Positions 38,790-47,634 of a stretch of 64,000 bases of DNA are shown piece after piece. Every line of letters begins with the position of its first letter. Position 1 is the first letter of the stretch. The notes below the pieces were generated by a model. The model saw only the letters and a program-made list of their open reading frames with translations, did not search any database and was not told where the DNA came from. The DNA lies in contig NZ_JAELXT010000003.1 of the NCBI RefSeq assembly GCF_016427565.1, forward strand, positions 124,001-188,000, in the 5' to 3' direction. A program made the translations under genes and the position numbers. Source of the DNA: Microvirga splendida (GTDB taxonomy: Bacteria > Pseudomonadota > Alphaproteobacteria > Rhizobiales > Beijerinckiaceae).

Positions 38790-39123
38790 CGCGGCCCCTT
38801 TCCCTATAGGGGTTAACCCCCCTCTATGAATGGATAGGTAGGGTATCAAACCTGCGAGGGCCTGAGAAGCGATTCCAGGAGCTTCAGGGCCGCAAAGGCT
38901 GGCCGCCGAGGTGGTTAACAAATCGTTAACGCCTTGTATTCTCAGGAATGAAATCGTTTTCAACTTTCGACGAAAAATGTTCCTGATCCATTGTGTCGCA
39001 CCCCGGGTTTCCCAGGCCTGTAAGGTCATGAAGCGGATGCAAAGGGCCGAATCGGCCGGGCAGGGCAGCCGGCCCACCCGCCGTTGACGGGATGTTTACG
39101 AGCCTGCTGCTAAGTCTCCGGCC
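38790..39123. other. 334-bp gap holding control elements, no gene
   Basis: Divergent region between the 33-residue peptide gene (minus) and the extensin-like gene (plus). It holds the perfect palindrome GGGGTTAACCCC (38809-38820), a CtrA box (38915-38930) and a possible promoter TTGACG-N18-TGCTAA (39084-39113) just ahead of the extensin-like gene. A frame crossing part of it lacks coding features. Confidence 0.6.
38915..38930 (+). promoter_or_regulatory. CtrA binding site
   Basis: TTAACAAATCGTTAAC, an exact TTAA-N7-TTAAC, the full CtrA box of alphaproteobacteria. It lies 194 bp upstream of the extensin-like lipoprotein gene and 126 bp from the 33-residue peptide gene; either may be the target. 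It suggests cell-cycle control. Confidence 0.65.
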
Positions 39124-40161
39124 ATGCGTCGTGGGTTAGTTGCGTTTGTTGCCCTATCGCTCGTCGGGCTCGGGCTTACCGGTTGCGGACTGTTTCGGTT
39201 CGAGCAGCGCGAGCCTTGGCGCGCGCAGGCCGAGGAGGCCTGCCTGTCCCAGCGCCTCGTGCAGCCTTCCGCCTATATGTCCCTGAGTTCCAAAATCGAC
39301 GGGCCCGGCGTCTGCGGCATGGATTACCCGTTCAAGGTCTCGGCCTTCAACAACGGCTCGGTCGGGTTGAAGTCGAAAGTCACGCTCGCCTGCCCGATCA
39401 TTCCCCGGATCGATATCTGGCTCGACGAGATCGTGCGGCCCGCCGCCGAGATGTATTTCGGCGTCCCGCTCGCCGACATCAAGGCGGGCTCCTATTCCTG
39501 CCGTCCCCGCAACAACCAGCGGGGCGCCAAGCTTTCCGAGCATTCCTTCGGCAATGCCCTTGATGTCATGGGGTTTGTCCTCGCAGATGGCCGGGAGATC
39601 TCGGTTGCCAACGGCTGGCGCGGCCGCGATCCCGCCGAGCAGGAGTTCCTGCGCGAGGCCTTCGTGGGGGCCTGCCGCTACTTCACGACCGTTCTCGGGC
39701 CGGGTTCCGACGCGTTCCATTACGATCACTTCCACATCGATCTGGCGCGGCACGATCCTCGCGGCGAGCGGCGCATCTGCAAGCCGATCCTGAAGTTTTC
39801 ACCCCGGATCGATCCCGAGCGCAGCCAGGAGGTTCTCCAAAGCGCGGCCGCTGCCGGCGATCTGGCCCCGGTGGATCTGGAACAGGACGTGTCGGAAGGG
39901 GGCGCCTATATCCCACCTGCGCCGCCTCCGGCTCCCACCCTGGCTGTGCCGGTGGCTCCGCTGCAGCGCTCCCCGGTTCCGAACGGATATGCGGCCGACC
40001 TGCCGGGCCAGGCTGCAGGAACCCGGAGCCCCGCGCCGGTGGCCTCCTATCCGGCGCAGCCGCCGGCGGGCCGTCCCCTGGAGCAGACCTATGCTCCGCC
40101 GCGGCCCCAGGGGCGTCCGGCTGCTGCCCCGATGGTGCTGAACAGCCACGCTATCTATTAA
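39124..40161 (+). CDS. Extensin-like C-domain lipoprotein
   Basis: 345 residues. N-terminal signal ends in a lipobox (GLTGC). The middle (about 45-235) is an Extensin-like_C domain with SEHSFGNALDVMGF and AFHYDHFHIDLARH, the His/Asp/His layout of VanY/M15-type zinc peptidases, so it may cut peptidoglycan peptides. The C-terminal 110 residues are proline-rich and probably disordered. A CtrA box and a possible promoter lie upstream, fitting a cell-envelope role. Confidence 0.85.
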   Translation: MRRGLVAFVALSLVGLGLTGCGLFRFEQREPWRAQAEEACLSQRLVQPSAYMSLSSKIDGPGVCGMDYPFKVSAFNNGSVGLKSKVTLACPIIPRIDIWLDEIVRPAAEMYFGVPLADIKAGSYSCRPRNNQRGAKLSEHSFGNALDVMGFVLADGREISVANGWRGRDPAEQEFLREAFVGACRYFTTVLGPGSDAFHYDHFHIDLARHDPRGERRICKPILKFSPRIDPERSQEVLQSAAAAGDLAPVDLEQDVSEGGAYIPPAPPPAPTLAVPVAPLQRSPVPNGYAADLPGQAAGTRSPAPVASYPAQPPAGRPLEQTYAPPRPQGRPAAAPMVLNSHAIY

Positions 40162-40244
40162 ACCACAAGCGGAGCCTTGACCTTCTCGGGCTTCGCCCAC
40201 ATGGTCGATGGAACAAGATCCAAAAGACCTGTTGGAGCACCCGA

Positions 40245-40676
40245 ATGAAGTGGCTGGCGGCTTTCGTCTCCTGCGTGATGCTGAGCGCACCTGTGATCGC
40301 CCGTGAGATCACGCCCGCAGAACGGCGCGAAATCCCCTTCGATGCCTCGCTGCCGGCCTGCGCCGATCCGTCCGTGTTTCACGACATCAGCACGAAATTC
40401 GCGCATAAGGAATACAAGTTCTGGAACTCGACCCGCACGATCGTGGCGTTCGAGCGGGTGCAGCAGGTCGCCTGGCGTCCCTGGGGCCTGGATTACATCC
40501 CGCGCCGCTTCTGCACCGGCACGGTGCTCATGTCCGACGGCGAGCGGCACAGGATCAACTACTCGATTCGCGAGGATCTCGGCTTCCTCGGCATCGGCTG
40601 GGACACGCTGGCCTGCGTGGATGGCTTCGACAACAACCATGCCTACGCGCCCCACTGCAAGCAGGCCGCCCCTTGA
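40245..40676 (+). CDS. Secreted hypothetical protein
   Basis: 143 residues. A signal peptide (MKWLAAFVSCVMLSAPVIA) is followed by a mature part with cysteines (LPACAD, RRFCTG, LACVDG, PHCKQ) and tryptophans (KFWNS, WRPWGLDYIP). Looks like a small periplasmic protein with two disulfides. No named family recognised; the RNase T2 gene follows 56 bp later. Confidence 0.75.
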   Translation: MKWLAAFVSCVMLSAPVIAREITPAERREIPFDASLPACADPSVFHDISTKFAHKEYKFWNSTRTIVAFERVQQVAWRPWGLDYIPRRFCTGTVLMSDGERHRINYSIREDLGFLGIGWDTLACVDGFDNNHAYAPHCKQAAP

Positions 40677-40732
40677 TCCTGCGCCGGTGCCTGACGCATC
40701 GTGCGCCTTAGCGGATCCGGCTTTGCGGCACC

Positions 40733-41437
40733 ATGATGAGGCTCACCAAAAGAGTTGAGATGAGGGACGTTCTCAAGAAGGTATGCTTCGCCCTGGCCTT
40801 CGCGGGCGGCAGCCTTCTTTCGCTCTCTCCCACGGCAGCCCAGGGCATGCGGGAGGCGAGGGGCGCTCCCGTAGGACAGTTCGACTTCTACGTGCTGGCT
40901 CTCTCCTGGTCGCCGGGCTTCTGTGAGCACAGCGGCAGCCGAAGCCGGCAATGCGACAGCGGCAGCGGGCTCGGCTTCGTGACCCACGGCCTGTGGCCGC
41001 AGAACGAGCAGGGCTATCCCAGCTTCTGCGAACCCGGCGGACGTTTCGTGGCGCGGGCAGCGATCGACGATGCCAAGGGTCTGTTCCCGGACGACAACCT
41101 GGCGCGCTACCAGTGGCGCAAGCATGGGACGTGCTCGGGGCAATCGCCGAGCGGCTACTTTCAGGCGGTGCGCCGCGCCCGCGAGCTCGTGCGCATTCCC
41201 GACAGCTTCAGGGGGCTGGACAGCCGCTCCCGGGTTCTGCCGAGCGAGATCGAGCAGGCCTTCATGAGAGCCAATCCGGGCCTGCGCGCCGACATGATGG
41301 CGGTTTCCTGCGGACGGCGTATCTTCCAGGAGGTGCGCATCTGCCTCGGCAAGGACCTGCGCGGTTTCCGCCAGTGTCCCGAGGTCGACCGCAGCGGCTG
41401 CCGCGCGAGCGAGGTCTCCGTCCCGGCGGTGAGATAG
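40733..41437 (+). CDS. Ribonuclease T2 family protein
   Basis: 234 residues from ATG at 40733; ATG at 40760 would give a shorter, more usual signal peptide. After the signal (ending near TAAQG) come the two catalytic boxes of the family, FVTHGLWPQNEQG (CAS I) and WRKHGTCSG (CAS II), with both histidines. Secreted or periplasmic RNase cutting single-stranded RNA through a 2',3'-cyclic phosphate. The many cysteines suit an oxidising compartment. Confidence 0.92.
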   Translation: MMRLTKRVEMRDVLKKVCFALAFAGGSLLSLSPTAAQGMREARGAPVGQFDFYVLALSWSPGFCEHSGSRSRQCDSGSGLGFVTHGLWPQNEQGYPSFCEPGGRFVARAAIDDAKGLFPDDNLARYQWRKHGTCSGQSPSGYFQAVRRARELVRIPDSFRGLDSRSRVLPSEIEQAFMRANPGLRADMMAVSCGRRIFQEVRICLGKDLRGFRQCPEVDRSGCRASEVSVPAVR

Positions 41438-41526
41438 CGCACCGAACGATGCGCCCATGAGGGAAAGGGGCATCGGATCGCTTCCAGAACTGGAATCCGC
41501 CATGGATCCGATGCTTTAGGACGAAC

Positions 41527-42375
41527 ATGAATTACCGCCATGCCTTTCACGCCGGCAATTTCGCCGACGTCATGAAACACGCCGTTCTGGTGCGGATCCT
41601 CACCTATCTGCAGCGTAAGGAGACGCCGCTTCGCGTCGTCGACACCCATGCGGGGATCGGCCTCTACGATCTCGGCGGCGACGAGGCCGGTCGGACGGGG
41701 GAGTGGGTCGACGGCATCGGTCGCCTGGAAGAGCCTTTCGCGCCGGAGGTCGAGGAACTCCTCGCTCCTTACCGCAAAGTCGTTGCCGATGTGCGAGCTC
41801 GGCATGGGCAAACCATCTATCCCGGCTCGCCGGGCATCGTGCGCGAAGTTCTGCGGCGGCAGGATCGGGGCGTGTTCGTGGAACTGCATCCGGCCGACCA
41901 TGCGGTGCTGAGCGAAGCCTTCAACGAGGTCTCGAACCTGAAGGTCATGCATCTCGACGGCTGGACGGCGCTCCATGCCCTGATCCCGCCCAAGGAGAAG
42001 CGCGGCGTGGTTCTCATCGATCCGCCCTACGAGCAGCCTCATGAACTGGAACGGCTCGGCACGGAGCTTCTCGATGCCTTGAAGAAATGGCCTACCGGCG
42101 TCTATGCCGGCTGGTATCCGATCAAGGATGTGGGGCCCGTCGATGCGGTGGCCGGGCGGCTCCATCGGGAGAGCCCGCGCCCCGGCCTGCGGCTCGAACT
42201 CTACGTGGACGATCCGCGCGACAAGACCCGGCTTAACGGCAGTGGGCTGTTCGTGCTCAACCCTCCATGGTCATTGGGACAGGAGGGCGAACTGCTGCTG
42301 CCAGCCCTGGCGGAGCGCCTGTCGCGCAGCGGCTACGGCGCTTATCGCTGTGAAGCCTTCGGACCCCCTGCTTAA
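41527..42375 (+). CDS. rlmJ: 23S rRNA (adenine(2030)-N6)-methyltransferase
   Basis: 282 residues. MNYRHAFHAGNFADVMKHAV start is diagnostic of RlmJ; VVDTHAGIGLYDL binds SAM and VVLIDPPYEQ is the N6-adenine methyltransferase D-P-P-Y motif. Methylates A2030 of 23S rRNA. Stands alone between RNase T2 and GST genes. Confidence 0.95.
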   Translation: MNYRHAFHAGNFADVMKHAVLVRILTYLQRKETPLRVVDTHAGIGLYDLGGDEAGRTGEWVDGIGRLEEPFAPEVEELLAPYRKVVADVRARHGQTIYPGSPGIVREVLRRQDRGVFVELHPADHAVLSEAFNEVSNLKVMHLDGWTALHALIPPKEKRGVVLIDPPYEQPHELERLGTELLDALKKWPTGVYAGWYPIKDVGPVDAVAGRLHRESPRPGLRLELYVDDPRDKTRLNGSGLFVLNPPWSLGQEGELLLPALAERLSRSGYGAYRCEAFGPPA

Positions 42376-42442
42376 AACGGATTGCCGCAGGCGCCGCGAC
42401 CGTTCATGACTTGCCCCATTCTGTCAGATCAGGGGTTTGCTC

Positions 42443-43048
42443 ATGCTCGTTCTCCGCTCCTCGCCCGCGTCGCCCTTCGGCCGGAAGGTGAAGCTCGCCG
42501 CCACGATTCTTGGTGTCTCGGACCGGATCGACATCGTCGATGCCGACACGCTGAACCCGGAGGATTCGATCCGCCAGCAGAATCCGCTGGGCAAGATCCC
42601 GGCGCTGATCCTCGAGAACGGAGATGTGCTCTACGATTCCCGTGTGATCGTCGATTATCTCGATCATCTCGCCGGCGGTGGGCGCGTCATCCCGAACGGG
42701 CCGGAGCGGTTTACCGCCCTGCGCGATCAGGCGCTCGCCGACGGAATCATGGATGCGGCGCTGCTGCAGGTCTATGAGGGACGCTTCCGCCAGGAGGACA
42801 AGCGCGAGCCGAAATGGATGGATCACCAGGCGGACAAGGTGCGCCGCGGCCTCGACCATGCCGAGGCGCATCTGTCGGCGCCCGGACAGGACCTGCATAT
42901 CGGCCAGATCGCCCTTGCCTGTGCCCTGGGCTATCTCGACCTGCGCTTCGGCGGCCGGTGGCGCGAGAACTATCCGAAGCTCGTCGCGTGGCTTGCCGAT
43001 TTCGAGGCCCGGGTTCCGGCCTATGCCAAGACCAGGGTGGCACCCTGA
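42443..43048 (+). CDS. Glutathione S-transferase family protein
   Basis: 201 residues from ATG at 42443 with AGGGG 7 nt upstream. Thioredoxin-like N-terminus (SSPASPFGRKVKLAA; NPLGKIPALILENGDVLYDS, with the cis-Pro and glutathione-binding residues) and helical C-terminal domain. SSPASPFG places a serine where many GSTs have the catalytic residue. Substrate unknown. Followed by a bidirectional terminator. Confidence 0.9.
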   Translation: MLVLRSSPASPFGRKVKLAATILGVSDRIDIVDADTLNPEDSIRQQNPLGKIPALILENGDVLYDSRVIVDYLDHLAGGGRVIPNGPERFTALRDQALADGIMDAALLQVYEGRFRQEDKREPKWMDHQADKVRRGLDHAEAHLSAPGQDLHIGQIALACALGYLDLRFGGRWRENYPKLVAWLADFEARVPAYAKTRVAP

Positions 43049-43054
43049 AACGAA

Positions 43055-43080
43055 AAAGGCCCGGGGTGACCCGGGCCTTT
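43055..43080. terminator. Bidirectional terminator
   Basis: AAAGGCCCGGG and CCCGGGCCTTT form a perfect 11-bp stem, 4-nt loop, with T-runs on both strands. It serves the GST gene (ends 43048) and the converging porin-like gene (ends 43106). Confidence 0.9.
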
Positions 43081-43105
43081 TCTGTCTCTGGAGAAGAGAC
43101 GGATC

Positions 43106-43750
43106 TTAGTAGGTGCCGAAGCGGAAGTTCAGACCGGCGCGGATCACGCCGAAGTCGGTCTCGCCGTCGAAGCCCGGGAAGTCGTCGTCGTTGTCGAGGT
43201 TGACGTACAGACCTTCGATCTTCGCCGACAGGTTGTTGGTGAAGGCGTACTCCATACCACCACCCACGGTCCAGCCGGTGGAGTCGTCCGCGAACGCGAA
43301 GCCGCCGGTGGCGTAGATCAGAGCGCGGTCGAAGGCCACACCGGCGCGAGCACGAACCGTGCCGAACCAGTCGCCGCTATCGAACACGTCGTCGTCGCCG
43401 TCGATGTCGCCGTCAGCGTCGGAGTCGAAGCTGAACTCGGAGCCGAAGTCGGCGTACTGGATGTCGCCTTCGAGACCGACCACGAAGGAGCCGATCTGGT
43501 AGTTGTAGCCGACCTGGGCGCCGCCGACGAAGCCGCCGTCGTCATTCTCGTCCGCCAGATCGACGACGTCGAAGTCGTTGTTCGACCAGCCGTAGCCGGC
43601 GTTCACACCGACGTAGAAGCCGGTCCAGGTGAAGATCGGAGCAGCGGCGATGATCGGAGCCGGCGGAGCAGCGCGCATGGGCAGGTCCGCAGCGGAGGCA
43701 GCCCCGGCGAAGCCGAAGAGGGCGACGCTGGCGAGAAGAATCTTCTTCAT
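43106..43750 (-). CDS. Outer-membrane beta-barrel protein with acidic Ca-binding-like loop
   Basis: 214 residues: signal peptide (ASAADL), then an eight-stranded barrel typical of the Omp25/31 group (TWTGFYVGVNAGYGW, VGGAQVGYNYQ, FRFGTY C-terminal aromatic). An unusual loop near residues 109-121 reads DSDADGDIDGDDD, which fits the EF-hand pattern D-x-D-x-D-G-x-I-x-x-x-D. Several other loops are also acidic (DLADENDD, NLDNDDDF). Likely a structural or adhesion protein of the outer membrane. A 294-bp gap upstream is shared with the SDR gene. Confidence 0.9.
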   Translation of the reverse strand: MKKILLASVALFGFAGAASAADLPMRAAPPAPIIAAAPIFTWTGFYVGVNAGYGWSNNDFDVVDLADENDDGGFVGGAQVGYNYQIGSFVVGLEGDIQYADFGSEFSFDSDADGDIDGDDDVFDSGDWFGTVRARAGVAFDRALIYATGGFAFADDSTGWTVGGGMEYAFTNNLSAKIEGLYVNLDNDDDFPGFDGETDFGVIRAGLNFRFGTY

Positions 43751-44044
43751 GGTTTCTCTTTCCTAATCGATGTCATGCCAGCCCAACCGAATTCCATCGG
43801 ATCAAGCCGGGCACTCCCCATTTATAGAGCGACAACCTCGCGAGGGCTGTGACCTCACAACCACAGCAGCCAAGAAGTGTTGTGGCAGGATTGTGGCGGT
43901 AATGCCCGTGCTGTTCCCCTTGTGGCATCGCTGGACCCACAACGCACAGCTTGGCCATTAGTTCGACGACGCAACGAAAAAATGTCATTTTCTTGGCGAA
44001 GGCAGATACTTGACGCAACAGATTTACATTTCAAGAGGTGGAGC

Positions 44045-44800
44045 ATGGAAAAAGCAGCCCTCGTGACCGGAGGCGCTCAGCGCATCGGTCGCAGGATCGT
44101 CGAGCGGCTTGCTGCGGAAGGCTACGCTGTAGCCATCCATTGCCGCCGCTCGACGGACGAGGCTGAGCGCATGGCTGCGCAGATCCGGGGCGCCGGCGGG
44201 AGAGTAACCGTCGTGCAGGCCGATCTGGCCGATGGAGATGCCGTCGAACGCCTCGTGCCGGAGGCTGTCAGAGCCCTGGGTGCTCTGACCCTGCTCGTGA
44301 ACAATGCCTCCGAGTTCGAGCCCGACGAGGTCGAAACTCTGTCGCAGGAGCGGTGGGACCGGCACTTTGCCGTCAACCTGCGTGCGCCGGCCTTCCTCGC
44401 CCGCGACTTCGCCCATCAGTTGCGCGTCGGGGGCCAGGGATGCATCGTCAACATCGTCGACCAGCGGGTCTGGAAGCTCACGCCGCAGTTCTTTTCCTAC
44501 ACGCTCACGAAGGCCGCCCTCTTCACCGCCACCCGGACCATGGCCCAGGCGTTGGCGCCGCGCATCCGGGTGAATGCCATCGGGCCGGGCCCGACCCTGT
44601 CGAATGTGCGCCAGGGGGATGAGGACTTCGCCAAGCAGAGCAGCGCCGTGCCACTAGGGCATGGCGGAACGCCGGACGAGATCGCCGATGCGGTGCTCTA
44701 CCTTGCGGGTGCGCGCAGCGTCACCGGGCAGATGATCGCTGTCGACGGTGGCCAGCACCTCGCCTGGGAGACGCCGGACGTGGCCGGCATCAGGGAGTGA
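44045..44800 (+). CDS. SDR oxidoreductase of the pteridine-reductase type
   Basis: 251 residues. The cofactor motif is TGGAQRIG (R in place of the first G of the usual TGxxxGIG) and the active-site segment reads NIVDQRVWKL followed by YTLTK: the usual serine is replaced by aspartate, as in PTR1 and FolM. So it probably reduces a pterin with NADPH. The stop overlaps the pgeF stop by 11 bp on the opposite strand. Confidence 0.85.
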   Translation: MEKAALVTGGAQRIGRRIVERLAAEGYAVAIHCRRSTDEAERMAAQIRGAGGRVTVVQADLADGDAVERLVPEAVRALGALTLLVNNASEFEPDEVETLSQERWDRHFAVNLRAPAFLARDFAHQLRVGGQGCIVNIVDQRVWKLTPQFFSYTLTKAALFTATRTMAQALAPRIRVNAIGPGPTLSNVRQGDEDFAKQSSAVPLGHGGTPDEIADAVLYLAGARSVTGQMIAVDGGQHLAWETPDVAGIRE

Positions 44801-45557
44801 GCGCGATCGCCGAGATCAGGCGGCCGTAATCCGGCTCCTGGCGGTGAGTGGTGCGGCGATAGCTGTAGAACCGCTCCTCGTCGGAATAGGTGCAGAGCCC
44901 GAGATCCGTGAAGGCGCCGATGCCTGCCGCCTCCAGGCGCGCGCCGATGAAGCCGGGGAGGTCGAACATGGCATGGCCCGGCCTCTCCGCGCTCTTGAGA
45001 AAGCGCTCATGGCCGGGCACTTCCTTGTTGAAGCGCTCGATGAAGTCGGGGCCGACCTCGTAGGCCTTCTGGCTGATCGTGGGCCCGAGCACCGCGACAA
45101 TGTTCCCGCGCCGGGCTCCAAGCCGCTCCATCGCCTCGACGGTGGCTTCGAGAACGCCCGTCACGGCCCCGCGCCAGCCCGCATGGGCCGCCCCGATGAC
45201 GCGCGCTTCGGGATCTGAGAAGAGAACCGGTCCGCAATCCGCCGTGGTGATGCCCAGCGCCAGGCCCGGCACGGAGGTCACCATGGCGTCGGCCTTGGGG
45301 CGCTCACCCTGCCAGGGGCCCTCCACGGTCACCGCATCGGGCGAGTGAACTTGATAGACGCTGATCAGGGCCTCGGGCGCCACGGCAAGTGTCTCTGACA
45401 TGCGGCGGCGGTTCTCCCGCACCTTTTCCGGATCGTCGGAGGAGCCGACGCCGCCGTTGAGCGAGGCATAGATGCCCTCCGAGACGCCGCCTTCCCGCGT
45501 GAAGAAGGCGTGGCGGATGCTCGGCTGGGAGGAAAGGGCAGGGGCTTGGATGAACAT
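44790..45557 (-). CDS. pgeF: Peptidoglycan editing factor / laccase-domain protein
   Basis: 255 residues. Motifs RHAFFTREGGVSEG, VYQVHSPDAV, ITTADCGPVLF and IGAAHAGWRGAVTGVLE carry the His/Cys ligands of the PgeF/YfiH family. The family removes misplaced L-serine-containing precursors and also has purine-nucleoside phosphorylase-like activity. Last gene of the lgt-MidA-pgeF operon; 9 bp after the MidA stop. Confidence 0.93.
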   Translation of the reverse strand: MFIQAPALSSQPSIRHAFFTREGGVSEGIYASLNGGVGSSDDPEKVRENRRRMSETLAVAPEALISVYQVHSPDAVTVEGPWQGERPKADAMVTSVPGLALGITTADCGPVLFSDPEARVIGAAHAGWRGAVTGVLEATVEAMERLGARRGNIVAVLGPTISQKAYEVGPDFIERFNKEVPGHERFLKSAERPGHAMFDLPGFIGARLEAAGIGAFTDLGLCTYSDEERFYSYRRTTHRQEPDYGRLISAIALTP

Positions 45558-45566
45558 GGGGCGATC

Positions 45567-46643
45567 CTACGAAGAGGAGGGCAGGGCAGGCAATCCGGGA
45601 ACGGCCCCGATGCCCTCATGTGTAATGGCCAAAACCTTAAACAGCTCTCCCATGCCCGTCGGGCCGCGCTCGGTCAGGCGGTCAAGGGCCTGGTCGATGT
45701 CAGTCGCCTGGAGCGGCGTGGCCCGAGCCTTCAGGGCCTTGGCGCGAGCCTCGATGCCGAGAGCCTGGAGGAAATCGCCCTGCGCGGCGATGCCGTGAGC
45801 CCGAGCGCCCTGTGAGGCGGCGGCCTGGGCGAGGCGGTGGAAGTCCACATGGGTGGTGAGGTCCGCGTCTCCCGGCTCCTCCAGGGGATCGACCGGCTGG
45901 TGATGTTTCAGGGCCTGCAGGGTGTCGCCGAAGGCCGGGCCCCAATAGCCGTAATCCAGCACCAGGGCCGCGCCGCCGTCGCGGGCAAGCCTCCCGGCGA
46001 GTTCGCCCATGATGTCGATTGAGGCGGCAGGCCATTCGAGAATATCGCCGAGCCGCAGGGGCTTTCCGAGAGCCTGCTCCGGCTCCGGGCGCAGGCCGAG
46101 GATCAGCCGCTCGCCGTCGAGGCCTATCAGGCGCTCGCACCAGCCGCGCTCGGTGGCGAGGAACTGGCGAACGGGGAGCGCATCGAAGAACTCGTTGGCC
46201 ACGAGAAGCATGGGACCTGTCGGCACATCCTGAAGGCGATCATGCCACTCAACTGAAAACCCGGAGGAGGCGAGGGCTGCCTGCTGCCGCTGCCTCAGAG
46301 ATGGGCTTGTCTCCACAAGATGAACGGTGGTGGCTGTCTTGAAATCGGGCAGGAGCCGTGTCGCCCGCAGCAGATCCGCCATCAGTGTGCCGCGTCCCGG
46401 CCCCAGCTCGACGAGGCGGCAGGGGGCAGGGCGGTCCATGCCGTTCCAGACCTCCAGCATCCACAGGCCGATCAGCTCGCCGAACATCTGGCTGATCTCG
46501 GGTGCCGTGGTGAAGTCGCCGGCGGCACCCAACGGGTCGCGGGTGCCGTAATAGTGGCGGAGGCACAGGCCCATGTAGCGTTCGACCGTGATCGGCCCCT
46601 CCAGGGCGATGGTCTCGCGCAAGGTGTCCTTCAGCGCCGTCAC
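45567..46643 (-). CDS. MidA/NDUFAF7-family SAM-dependent methyltransferase
   Basis: 358 residues. N-terminal YMGLCLRHYYGTRDPLGAAG-DFTTAPEISQMFGELIG and the SAM motif LVELGPGRGTLMADLLR mark the MidA/NDUFAF7 family, which methylates an arginine of a respiratory complex I subunit in eukaryotes; bacterial target unknown. Overlaps lgt by 4 nt (46640-46643), with pgeF directly after. Confidence 0.93.
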   Translation of the reverse strand: MTALKDTLRETIALEGPITVERYMGLCLRHYYGTRDPLGAAGDFTTAPEISQMFGELIGLWMLEVWNGMDRPAPCRLVELGPGRGTLMADLLRATRLLPDFKTATTVHLVETSPSLRQRQQAALASSGFSVEWHDRLQDVPTGPMLLVANEFFDALPVRQFLATERGWCERLIGLDGERLILGLRPEPEQALGKPLRLGDILEWPAASIDIMGELAGRLARDGGAALVLDYGYWGPAFGDTLQALKHHQPVDPLEEPGDADLTTHVDFHRLAQAAASQGARAHGIAAQGDFLQALGIEARAKALKARATPLQATDIDQALDRLTERGPTGMGELFKVLAITHEGIGAVPGLPALPSSS

Positions 46644-47497
46644 GCAGCCCCGACCGCTTGTCTCGGCCGCGTCAAGCCGCGCGCCGCAAGCCCGATGACT
46701 GCCGCGCCCACGAGCGCCATGGGGATCGAGAGCAGCATGCCCATGGTGATGCCGCCGCCCAATGCTTGCACGGACGAGCCGAAGAGGAATCCGAGCTGCG
46801 CGTCCGGTTCACGGAAGAACTCGGCTGCGATGCGGGCGAGCGCATAGCCGAGCACGAAGATCCCGCCGAGCAGCCCGGGCCTGCGGAAGCCGAAGCGCCG
46901 CGCCGCGATAATCATGACGATGAACAGGATCAGGCCCTCGCCCAGAGCCTCGTAGAGCTGGCTGGGATGGCGTGGCACCGGTCCCGCGTGAGGGAAGACC
47001 ACCGCATAGGGGAAGTCGGGCGCCGGCCTGCCCCACAGCTCCCCGTTGATGAAGTTGGCGATGCGGCCGAAGAACAACCCGATGGGCGTCACCACGGCGG
47101 CCATGTCGAGCATGGCGAGCGGGTTGAGCCCACGCGAGCGGGCAAAGAGCACGATGGCCAGCACCGCGCCCAGGAAGCCGCCATGGAACGACATCCCGCC
47201 GCGCCAGATCGCGAAGATTTCCAGGGGCTGCGAGAGATAGGATCCCAGATTGTAGAACAGCACGTAGCCGACGCGCCCGCCCAGCACGACGCCGAGCGCC
47301 ACCCAGACGATGAGATCGTCCACATCCATGGGCTTGGGCTGCTTGAGGCCGGCCCAGAGGTCCGCCTTTGCAGCCAGGCGCTTGGCATAGAACCAGCCGC
47401 CGAGGAGGCCGGCCACGTAGGCGAGCGCGTACCAGCGGATCGCCAGGGGGCCGATGGAGATGGCAATCGGGTCGATGAGCGGGAATGAGAGCGGCAT
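46640..47497 (-). CDS. lgt: Prolipoprotein diacylglyceryl transferase
   Basis: 285 residues with seven hydrophobic helices. Signature GRIANFINGELWGRPAP and WRGGMSFHGGFLGAVLA, including the catalytic His and Arg region. It transfers diacylglycerol to the lipobox cysteine of prolipoproteins in the inner membrane, needed for the lipoproteins encoded at 32394 and 39124. First gene of lgt-MidA-pgeF. Confidence 0.97.
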   Translation of the reverse strand: MPLSFPLIDPIAISIGPLAIRWYALAYVAGLLGGWFYAKRLAAKADLWAGLKQPKPMDVDDLIVWVALGVVLGGRVGYVLFYNLGSYLSQPLEIFAIWRGGMSFHGGFLGAVLAIVLFARSRGLNPLAMLDMAAVVTPIGLFFGRIANFINGELWGRPAPDFPYAVVFPHAGPVPRHPSQLYEALGEGLILFIVMIIAARRFGFRRPGLLGGIFVLGYALARIAAEFFREPDAQLGFLFGSSVQALGGGITMGMLLSIPMALVGAAVIGLAARGLTRPRQAVGAA

Positions 47498-47634
47498 GAG
47501 AGGGCCTTGATCGAACGGGTTGCCATTGGACCCGTCAGGCGAGGATCGTCAACCCTGTTGCAGTTTAGGGCGAATGCGCCCATGTGTGGCGTTCCGGGGC
47601 CAGGCAGGCCCGCCGAACGCTGTGGATTGACCTC

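Noticed and set aside
38790..39077. A longer N-terminal extension of the 33-residue peptide (to 39077)
   Set aside because: It would cross the CtrA box and palindrome, has no ribosome site, and its residues look non-coding.
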